Source: Nitrospirota bacterium (GTDB taxonomy: Bacteria; Nitrospirota; Nitrospiria; Nitrospirales; Nitrospiraceae). From it: a stretch of DNA of 64,000 nt. Under the pieces are notes generated by a model. The model was not told the DNA's origin. It worked only from the letters and a program-made list of their open reading frames with translations, and made no database searches. The stretch spans positions 1-64,000 of the forward strand of contig JBFLWP010000004.1 in NCBI GenBank assembly GCA_040757595.1, in the 5' to 3' direction. Below, piece by piece: positions 57,991 through 64,000 of the stretch (its first letter is position 1; every line of letters starts with the position of its first letter). Position numbers and translations under genes: made by a program.

Positions 57991-58028
57991 ATCGTCAGGC
58001 GTCAGGGAAGCTCGTGAGCAGAAAGGGT

Positions 58029-58059
58029 GCGGGGAGGAGATCAGGAAGCTCCTCCCCGC
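58029..58059 (-). terminator. Rho-independent terminator after the first pilin gene
   Basis: Perfect 11-bp stem GCGGGGAGGAG/CTCCTCCCCGC (58029-58039 with 58049-58059), 9-bp loop, followed on the minus strand by ACCCTTTC. It lies 20 bp after the pilin stop and would separate high pilin expression from the Wzy-like gene. Confidence 0.8.
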
Positions 58060-58078
58060 CGGAGACCGCTCCCGGTTA

Positions 58079-58612
58079 TTAGCCGGTCACGTCGTTCCGA
58101 TCCGCGTTCTGGAGATTCTGCTTGATGTCGTTGACGTACCACCGATCCAGCGTGGGGTCATTGTCCAGGTTGGCCCAGGCTGCCGATGTAAAGCCGACCG
58201 TGGTCGTGCTCGCGCCGGCCACGGCACCCACCGTGCTGCCGGGATCGTCGCCCGGATCGGGAATCCCGGTCCCGACGAAGATGCAGCTCGTGGTCAGGTT
58301 GGTCGCTGCGCAGGAGGTCGGTGCGGCAGCGTTTCCGCCGTTCGGTGCAGCGGAGTACTTGTACCGGTTGCTGGTCCCGGCCAGGGCGAATCCGATCTCC
58401 TGGAAGCTCCCGAATCGGGACTGCTCGCCGAAATAGGAGGTTTCGGCGACGAAGATGCCGCCCAGGTTCGTCTTGGCCTCAGCCTGACGGGACTGAGCCT
58501 GGTACCTCAAGAAGTTGGGAATCGCGATGGCGGCCAGAATGCCGATGATCGCCACCACGATCATCAACTCGATGAGGGTGAAACCCTTTTGACTGCGCAA
58601 TGACTTCAACAT
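58079..58612 (-). CDS. pilA: Type IV pilin / pseudopilin
   Basis: 177 residues. Class III signal: short basic leader MLKSLRSQKG with Gly10 at -1, then FTLIELMIVV and E5 of the mature protein. A ~20-residue hydrophobic stalk follows, then a soluble globular domain with a C101/C110 pair and acidic, Asn-rich C-terminus (YVNDIKQNLQNADRNDV). Ribosome binding site GGAGG is 10 bp before ATG 58612. A GG-N10-GC element with sigma-54 resemblance lies at 58737-58752. It is a paralogue of the next gene. Confidence 0.92.
   Translation of the reverse strand: MLKSLRSQKGFTLIELMIVVAIIGILAAIAIPNFLRYQAQSRQAEAKTNLGGIFVAETSYFGEQSRFGSFQEIGFALAGTSNRYKYSAAPNGGNAAAPTSCAATNLTTSCIFVGTGIPDPGDDPGSTVGAVAGASTTTVGFTSAAWANLDNDPTLDRWYVNDIKQNLQNADRNDVTG
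58524..58579. repeat. 56-bp identity between the two pilin genes (first copy)
   Basis: This stretch, coding for the hydrophobic stalk, is identical to 59320-59375 in the other pilin gene. Identity at synonymous sites suggests a recent duplication or gene conversion. Confidence 0.85.
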
Positions 58613-58736
58613 GATCCCTCCTCCTTCCGTTTGTTTCCCCCGGCTCATCCCGACATCCATAGTTACGTGGGTCCTTAATGGAGCCGCCTCCTCGCGAGCC
58701 TCCAAGCAGGAGAATGTGCGCTGGACTAGAGAAGTG

Positions 58737-58752
58737 AGCAGGTTTCATGCCG
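58737..58752 (-). promoter_or_regulatory. Possible sigma-54 promoter of the first pilin gene
   Basis: On the minus strand GG (58750-58751) and GC (58738-58739) are separated by exactly 10 bp in a context (CGGCAT...CTGCT) near the -24/-12 consensus. pilA is sigma-54 dependent in several bacteria. The match is partial, and the rest of the 277-bp gap between the pilin genes shows nothing else clear. Confidence 0.3.
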
Positions 58753-58889
58753 TACCGTCCTGCCCGGACATTCAGGAGATTTTCAAAAGAAACCGTCTGG
58801 TTAGCGCATGAGACGGGCATGAGAAACGGTGCCTTGCCCTCGGGGTCTCCATTTTTCGTCCTGATATGCCGAGAATTGGCAGCACGGCC

Positions 58890-59408
58890 CTAAAATGCCA
58901 CGTCATCCTGGTCCGCCGCGGCGAGCCCCTGCTTGAGGTCGTTGACGTGCCATTGATCGACCGTCGCATCGGTGTCCAGGTTGCCGGCGGCGGTCGCCGT
59001 GAAGCCCGGCGGTGACAGCGATCCCATCGCGACGAGCCCGGCGGTTCCCTGTCCGTCGGCGGCCGAGGTACCGATCCCGGACAAGATGCAGGAGGATGTG
59101 GTGGCTCCCCCACAGGAGGCCCCGGAGTTCCCCCCGTCGCCCGGGCTGCGGTAGGTATAGCGATTGGACGCGGCCGCCAAGGCGAAGCCCACTTCCCCGA
59201 AGCTGCCGAAGCGCGAGTTGGCTCCGTAGTAGGACAGTTCGGCGGCGAAGATGCCGCCCAGATTCGTCTTGGCTTCCGCCTGTCTGGATTGGACCTGCCA
59301 CCTCAAGTATTGCGGAACGGCGATGGCGGCCAGAATGCCGATGATCGCCACCACGATCATCAACTCGATGAGGGTAAAGGCTTCTTGCTCGCGCAGACGA
59401 TTTCGCAT
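58890..59408 (-). CDS. Type IV pilin / pseudopilin with Ala at the cleavage site
   Basis: 172 residues. Leader MRNRLREQEA then FTLIELMIVV. The residue before the cleavage point is Ala, not the usual Gly, though E5 is kept. The stalk is identical at DNA level to that of the neighbouring pilin (59320-59375). The globular domain has two cysteine pairs (SCGG, SSCIL) and the C-terminus HVNDLKQGLAAADQDDV resembles its paralogue. ATG 59408 is preceded by GAGG. Confidence 0.88.
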   Translation of the reverse strand: MRNRLREQEAFTLIELMIVVAIIGILAAIAVPQYLRWQVQSRQAEAKTNLGGIFAAELSYYGANSRFGSFGEVGFALAAASNRYTYRSPGDGGNSGASCGGATTSSCILSGIGTSAADGQGTAGLVAMGSLSPPGFTATAAGNLDTDATVDQWHVNDLKQGLAAADQDDVAF

Positions 59409-59579
59409 TGCCCACCTCATTCTTGCTGAGACCGCCCATCCAAGTTGAAGGCACAGGGATACTGGGGATAAGCACATTCAGTGCCAGAGCCGTGGCTCGT
59501 GCGACGATGGGCCGGCCCTCCGAGAACTAGCTCAATGTTTCCAGGGCTTTTTTGTACGGAGGCAGACGGTCAGAAAGGT

Positions 59580-61415
59580 TCACGGGGTGGGCTGCGGGGA
59601 CGTGCCGCCGTGCTGGGAGACACGGTTCTTTGCCTGACGGACCCGCTCCTCCGAGGCCGGATCCCCCATGCCGCTCGCACGGAATCGCTCCATCAGCTTG
59701 ACGTTGGTCGGATCCAGTTCCAGCGACCGGAGCCAGGCCTCTCGCGCTTCCGTGAGCCGGTGCTGCTTGAGGTAGATCTCGCCCAGGTGCTCGAAGATGA
59801 CCGGATCGTCCTTGACCAGCGACACAGCCTTCTTCATCTCCGCCAGAGCCTCGTCGAACCGGTTCATCTTGAAGAAAGCCCACGCGAGGCTGTCGATGTA
59901 ATACCCGTTGTTGGGCTTCAGGGACACGGCCCGCTGGATCAGCGACAGCGCCTCCTCGATCTTGATGCCGCGCTCGGTGTAACTGTAGCCAAGGTAATTC
60001 AGCGCGTCCGCGTGCTGTGGGTCCAACTTGAGCGCCGCTTCCATCGCCCGGACCACGTCGTCGAAACGGTTCAGCTTGTCGTAAGCGGTCCCCAGGTTGA
60101 AGTGGAGGTCCGCGCTTCCAGGATGCTGGCGGATGCCCTCCTCGAACACCTGCGAGGCTTGCGCGTACTGCTCGATCTGCAGGTAAGTCAGCCCCAAGAG
60201 CAGGTGCGCGTCAGGCTGCTTGGGATTCAGCCTGACGGCCTCGGCGAAATGCGTAATCGCCTCCTGGTACCGCTTCAGCCGGTACTGCAGGAACCCCATG
60301 TGCATGTGCCCGTCCACGTATGCTGGCTGCATCCGGACATTCTGTTCGTACGCGGCCATCGCCTGGTCGTACTGCTTGAGCTCCTCGTACATCAGTCCCA
60401 GGTAGTCCCGAACCCGCAGCTCGGCCGGACGGGCCGCCAGGATCTTCTGCAGCCGCTCGATGGCTTGGGGATAGTCCTTCATCTCGCCGAAGATCAGACC
60501 GATGCGGAGCTGGGTGTCCAGGTCGTCGGGGTCCTCGCGGAGCATGACCTCCAGCTCGTCGAGGGCCTCGCGGTAGAGCCGATCCTGCAGGTACAGGCGA
60601 ATCAGGTGCTGCCGGACCTCCCGGCTGTGCGGGCTCACGGCCTGGAGGTACCGACGATACACCGAGGCGGCCTTATCCCGCTCCTCCCGGGTTTCGTACA
60701 CCGACGCCAGCGCGATGTAGGCCGGCTCGAAGCTCGCGTTGACGGCGATGGCCCGCTCGAAGTTCGCGATGGCCCGCTCGTGCTGCTTGGTTTCGACGCC
60801 GATACGCCCCAAGTAGTAGTAGCCGAGCGGAGATCCCTGGGCCTTCTCGACCCCCTGCTCGAACGCCCGCTCGGCCTCGGGCAGCCGCTTCAGATTGACG
60901 AGCAAGACGCCCTTCGAGAAATACGGCTCGCTGCTCGCCGGATGGTGCTGGATCGCGCGATCGTAGAGGGCCAGGGCCTTGCCCGCCTGTCCCGCCCCTG
61001 CAAAGACGCCGGCCATCTGCAGGAGAATGTGCAGGTCGCGCACGTCCGCCTCGGCCACCCGGTCGGCGAATCGCACCGCCTTGACGACGTCGCCGGTTGC
61101 AAAGTAGAGCGAGGCCAGCCTGGATTTGAGCACGACCGAGGAGGGATCGCCGCGGAGGGCCGCGAGGTATTCCTTGATCGCCTGCTCGGAGTCCTTCTCC
61201 AGCTCAGCCTGGTAACCGAGAATGAAGTGGTAGTAGGAACGGGGATCGGCGGGAGGAGCTTGCGGCACCGGGCCGGCCGCCTGCTTGTCCGGCGCCGGGC
61301 CGGCCTCCGTGCCCGCTTGCGGCACGGTCGTGCAGGACACGACGATCGAGAGAATCAGGACGAGGCTGGCCAGCGACCGGGCCCATGCCCTCCGGAGCCG
61401 CCGCGGCGCGGTCAC
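59580..61415 (-). CDS. TPR-repeat lipoprotein
   Basis: 611 residues. The N-terminal signal ends in a lipobox-like LSIVVSC, so the mature protein should be lipid-anchored. The remainder is about 14-15 tetratricopeptide repeats (for example AYIALASVYETREERDKAAS, LNYLGYSYTERGIKIEEALS), a scaffold for protein partners in the envelope, perhaps in pilus or polysaccharide assembly given the surroundings. GTG 61415 has GGGAGG four bases upstream and is preferred over GTG 61439. Confidence 0.85.
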   Translation of the reverse strand: MTAPRRLRRAWARSLASLVLILSIVVSCTTVPQAGTEAGPAPDKQAAGPVPQAPPADPRSYYHFILGYQAELEKDSEQAIKEYLAALRGDPSSVVLKSRLASLYFATGDVVKAVRFADRVAEADVRDLHILLQMAGVFAGAGQAGKALALYDRAIQHHPASSEPYFSKGVLLVNLKRLPEAERAFEQGVEKAQGSPLGYYYLGRIGVETKQHERAIANFERAIAVNASFEPAYIALASVYETREERDKAASVYRRYLQAVSPHSREVRQHLIRLYLQDRLYREALDELEVMLREDPDDLDTQLRIGLIFGEMKDYPQAIERLQKILAARPAELRVRDYLGLMYEELKQYDQAMAAYEQNVRMQPAYVDGHMHMGFLQYRLKRYQEAITHFAEAVRLNPKQPDAHLLLGLTYLQIEQYAQASQVFEEGIRQHPGSADLHFNLGTAYDKLNRFDDVVRAMEAALKLDPQHADALNYLGYSYTERGIKIEEALSLIQRAVSLKPNNGYYIDSLAWAFFKMNRFDEALAEMKKAVSLVKDDPVIFEHLGEIYLKQHRLTEAREAWLRSLELDPTNVKLMERFRASGMGDPASEERVRQAKNRVSQHGGTSPQPTP

Positions 61416-61503
61416 GCAGCCTCCCCCCCCGTTCGTCACGATTCTGTCCTTCCCCGTTGAGGCGCGCGAAATCGGCGCGATGGCCCGTCCTTCGAGTGAC
61501 CGG

Positions 61504-61533
61504 ATTATACGGGCTCCCCGGAGGGGGAGTCAA
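61504..61533 (-). promoter_or_regulatory. Promoter of the TPR lipoprotein gene
   Basis: On the minus strand TTGACT (61528-61533), 18-bp spacer, perfect TATAAT (61504-61509). The -35 overlaps the dnaB stop codon, and the spacer is itself a small hairpin CTCCCC-CTCC-GGGGAG that might limit read-through from dnaB. Confidence 0.7.
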
Positions 61534-62879
61534 ACGGCGTGGTCCTCTTCCATGTTCTCGAATTTCGCGAACTTGTCGAGGAAGACCAATTGGCGATCGC
61601 CGGTGGGCCCGTTCCGGTGCTTTCGGATGAGAATGTCCGCGATGCCCTTGCGCTCCGTCTCGGGCTCGTAGACGTCCTCGCGATAGATGAACATGACCAC
61701 GTCGGCGTCCTGCTCGATGGCCCCGCTCTCCCGGAGATCGGCGAGCATCGGGATCGGCGGTTTGCGGCTCTCCACGGCGCGGCTCAACTGGGACAGGGCC
61801 ATCACCGGCACGTTGAGCTCCTTCGCCAGGGCTTTCAGGGAGCGGGAAATGTCCGAGATCTCCTGCTGGCGCGACTCGGCGTCGGTGCGTCCCTGCATGA
61901 GCTGCAGATAGTCCACGATGATGAGGTCGAGGCGCTTTTGCTCCGCCAACAGCCGCCGCGCCTTGCCCCGCATCTGCTGCACGGTCAGCGAGCCCGTGTC
62001 GTCGATGAAGATGGACGCCTGCTCGAGCCTCCCGGCCGCCTCCGCCAGCCGCCACCAGTCCTCCTTCTGGAGCTTGCCGGTCCGGAGAAGGTGCGAGTCC
62101 ACGCGAGCCTCCGAACTGAGCATCCGCAAGACCAGCTGGGCTTTCGACATTTCGAGGCTGAAGATGCCGACCACTTTCTGATGGTGGATGGCCGCGTGCT
62201 GGGCCATGCCCAGCGCCAGGCTGGTCTTGCCCATGCTGGGACGGCCGGCGACCACGATGAGGTCCGAGGGCTGCAATCCCGCGGTCAAATCATCCAGTCG
62301 TTCGAACCCGGTCGGAACCCCCGTCACCTTTTCCTTCCGCCGGGAAAGCGTATCGACGATGTCCAGGCTCTCCTTGATGATGTGCTTGAGCTCGGTGAAG
62401 GACCGGCCCAGCTTGCCCTGCGCCAGGCTGAAGACCGAGCGTTCCGCGAAGTCCAGCAGCTCGTCGACCGGCACGGTCCCGTCGTAACCCCGCTCGATCA
62501 CGTCGGTCGAGGTCGTGATCAGCCCCCGCAGCAGCGCCTTGTCGCGCACGATCTTGCAGTGGTACTTGACGTTGGCGGCCGTCGGCACGACCTGGACCAG
62601 CTCGGCGAGATAGGCCGAGCCGCCCACCGACTCCAGCTCGCCCTTGGTCTTCAGGTGCTCGGTCAGCGTGATCTGGTCGATGACCTCGCCGTGCTCCGAC
62701 AGGTCGAGCATGGCCTGGTAAACTTTGCGGTGGGCGGTCCGGTAGAAGTCCTCTTCCGTGAGCAACTCCATGGCCTTGGCCATGGCGGCATTGTCCAGCA
62801 GGATCGCGCCCAGGACGGACTGCTCGGCTTCGAGATTTTGGGGAGGGAGCCTGGGTTCCGACAGGTCCGGAGGCGTCAT
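61530..62879 (-). CDS. dnaB: Replicative DNA helicase
   Basis: 449 residues: N-terminal primase-interacting helical domain (PPQNLEAEQSVLGAILLDN) and the RecA-like helicase core with Walker A GRPSMGKTS at 212-220, EISDISRSLKALAKEL and QLSRAVE, and the C-terminal RKHRNGPTG. No intein. It unwinds DNA at the replication fork. Co-directional with hisZ upstream across a heptamer array. Confidence 0.96.
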   Translation of the reverse strand: MTPPDLSEPRLPPQNLEAEQSVLGAILLDNAAMAKAMELLTEEDFYRTAHRKVYQAMLDLSEHGEVIDQITLTEHLKTKGELESVGGSAYLAELVQVVPTAANVKYHCKIVRDKALLRGLITTSTDVIERGYDGTVPVDELLDFAERSVFSLAQGKLGRSFTELKHIIKESLDIVDTLSRRKEKVTGVPTGFERLDDLTAGLQPSDLIVVAGRPSMGKTSLALGMAQHAAIHHQKVVGIFSLEMSKAQLVLRMLSSEARVDSHLLRTGKLQKEDWWRLAEAAGRLEQASIFIDDTGSLTVQQMRGKARRLLAEQKRLDLIIVDYLQLMQGRTDAESRQQEISDISRSLKALAKELNVPVMALSQLSRAVESRKPPIPMLADLRESGAIEQDADVVMFIYREDVYEPETERKGIADILIRKHRNGPTGDRQLVFLDKFAKFENMEEDHAV

Positions 62880-62883
62880 TTTC

Positions 62884-62968
62884 GTGATGGGTGATGGGTG
62901 ATGGGTGATGGGGTCAGTTTAATCCTCATTCGTTCCGCCTTAACTTGTCACGCATCACCGATCACTTT
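62884..62968. repeat. Paired heptamer array between hisZ and dnaB with four perfect units
   Basis: TGATGGG is repeated four times exactly (62885-62912). The facing arm (62945-62968) reads GTGATCG, GTGATGC, GTGACAA on the minus strand and encodes the last residues and TGA of hisZ. Confidence 0.85.
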
Positions 62969-64000
62969 TAATTAAGAGAGCGGGCAGTTCCTTGATCCTG
63001 ACCGTCCTGCGCACGGACAGCCTTGGACCGGCCGCGACCAGGGCTTCCTCGGCGGACAGGCCCGGCGCGCCGAGAATCACCACGGCCGACGCCGCTTGCG
63101 CCCTTCCCTCCTCCACGGCCGACCGGACCGGGTCGGCCCCGGACGGGCGCAGCCGGCCCTGCAGGACCCGGAACCCGGCCTCGCGCAGCAGCCGGGAGAC
63201 CTGGAACAGCCGGTCGCCCCGGCTCGCTTGGGCCGACACCAGCACGCCGGCGACGGACCGGGCACCCCCGTCCCCCCGATCCAGGGCGCGGAAGAGGCGA
63301 TCCACGTCGAACGCGAAGCCGGTGGAGGGCAGATCCCGCCCGAACCGGCCGATCAGGTGGTTGTACCGCCCGCCCCCGCCCAGCTCGCAGCCGATCCCGT
63401 CGGCAAACACGTCGAAGACCACGCCGTCGTAGTAGTCGAACCCGCGGAACTCCCCCAGATCGAGCACCAGCCGCTGCTTGAGCCCGCAGTCGGCGAGCAG
63501 GCGATAGACCCGGGTGAGCCGGTCGAGCGCCGCGCGCAGATCCCGGTCCCGCCCGGCCAGCTTGCGTCCCTGCTCGAGCACGTCCTCCCGCCCGTAGAGG
63601 CCGGGCGCCGCCAGAATGCCGCGGGCCTTCGGCTTCGCGACCCGTTCCTCGGCCAGGATTTCCTCGAGCCGGGGCAGGTCCTTGCGCGCGGCGGCCTGCT
63701 CCGCCCGCTTCTGAGCGTCCGCCGAGAGGCCGGACTTGGCCAGGAGCCCCTTGAAGAACCCCACGTGGCCCAGCGAGATCGTAAAAGCCGACAGGCCGAT
63801 CTGCTCCAGACAGTCGATCATCAGCGCGAGGATCTCCCCGTCCATCGCCACGTCGTCGACCCCGATCAGCTCCGCGCCGACCTGGAACAGCTCCCGTTCG
63901 CGTCCCGCATGCTCCGGCTCGTCCCGGAACACGGTCGTGCGGTAGCAGAGCCGAAGCGGCCGGTTGGGCTCCAGCAGCCCCATCGCGACGATCCGGGCGA
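62955..64000 (-). CDS. hisZ: ATP phosphoribosyltransferase regulatory subunit (partial)
   Basis: The 5' end lies beyond the window; the reading frame runs open to position 64000. It is a HisRS-like catalytic-core protein without the anticodon domain pattern: RPLRLCYRTTVFRDEPEHAGRE (motif 2 region), LDLGEFRGFDYYDGVVF and GGGGRYNHLIGRFG (motif 3 region). In HisZ this fold activates the short HisG for the first step of histidine synthesis. Its end (KSDR and TGA) is in a heptamer array. Histidyl-tRNA synthetase is less likely given ELGGGGRYNHL and the C-terminal length. Confidence 0.85.
   Translation of the reverse strand, partial: ARIVAMGLLEPNRPLRLCYRTTVFRDEPEHAGRERELFQVGAELIGVDDVAMDGEILALMIDCLEQIGLSAFTISLGHVGFFKGLLAKSGLSADAQKRAEQAAARKDLPRLEEILAEERVAKPKARGILAAPGLYGREDVLEQGRKLAGRDRDLRAALDRLTRVYRLLADCGLKQRLVLDLGEFRGFDYYDGVVFDVFADGIGCELGGGGRYNHLIGRFGRDLPSTGFAFDVDRLFRALDRGDGGARSVAGVLVSAQASRGDRLFQVSRLLREAGFRVLQGRLRPSGADPVRSAVEEGRAQAASAVVILGAPGLSAEEALVAAGPRLSVRRTVRIKELPALLIKSDR

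Overview
The window is high-GC bacterial DNA, most likely from a Nitrospira-like member of the Nitrospirota. That is an inference from gene content (TtuA/TtuB pair, GH57 and GalT-like enzymes, a large capsule/O-antigen locus, diversity-generating retroelement relics) and from a short interspersed repeat whose ends read GGATGTT. No rRNA or 16S marker is present. I see no tRNA, CRISPR array, transposase or integrase.

Left part (1-16.5 kb). The glutamate synthase operon gltB-gltD lies on the minus strand. It is followed, through a 4-bp stop/start overlap, by a two-gene nucleotidyltransferase pair, and beyond that lies a second, degraded copy of the gltD 3' end. On the plus strand come a polyprenyl diphosphate synthase with a probably leaderless transcript, an AMMECR1-domain protein, a DUF1015 protein (also followed by a degraded copy of its own 3' end), a sigma-54 response regulator, a YHS-HMA copper P-type ATPase, and a cysteine-rich membrane-anchored protein of unknown function.

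Middle part (15.8-32.3 kb). The cell-wall recycling genes amgK and murU, normally adjacent, are separated by a lower-GC type II restriction-modification island: an endonuclease converging on an HTH-methyltransferase fusion that has a palindromic operator over its -35 box. Next come GH57 and GalT-like carbohydrate enzymes, the TtuB/TtuA tRNA thiolation pair, a DnaJ-like co-chaperone, a Spy-like periplasmic protein, a flavin reductase and ilvD. At 29.35-31.75 kb is a fossil diversity-generating retroelement (DGR). It has a secreted caspase-like/formylglycine-enzyme-fold target with a variable 3' end, an intact avd, a reverse transcriptase cut off after its first ~80 residues, and a template-repeat remnant.

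Right part (32.3-64 kb). Everything reads on the minus strand. A ~26-kb surface-polysaccharide locus holds a sugar aminotransferase, a WecA/MraY-type initiating transferase, five glycosyltransferases, two asparagine-synthase-like amidotransferases, two methyltransferases, the Wzm/Wzt exporter, a GT39-type membrane transferase, a nucleotide-sugar dehydrogenase, a second ABC exporter, an O-antigen ligase/polymerase with TPRs and a TPR membrane protein. Two type IV pilin paralogues, a TPR lipoprotein, dnaB and the 3' part of hisZ follow.

A theme across the window is a degenerate 7-bp repeat (GTGANNN), usually as two facing arrays, in at least a dozen places. It sits mostly between genes, but it supplies stop codons and even short stretches of protein.
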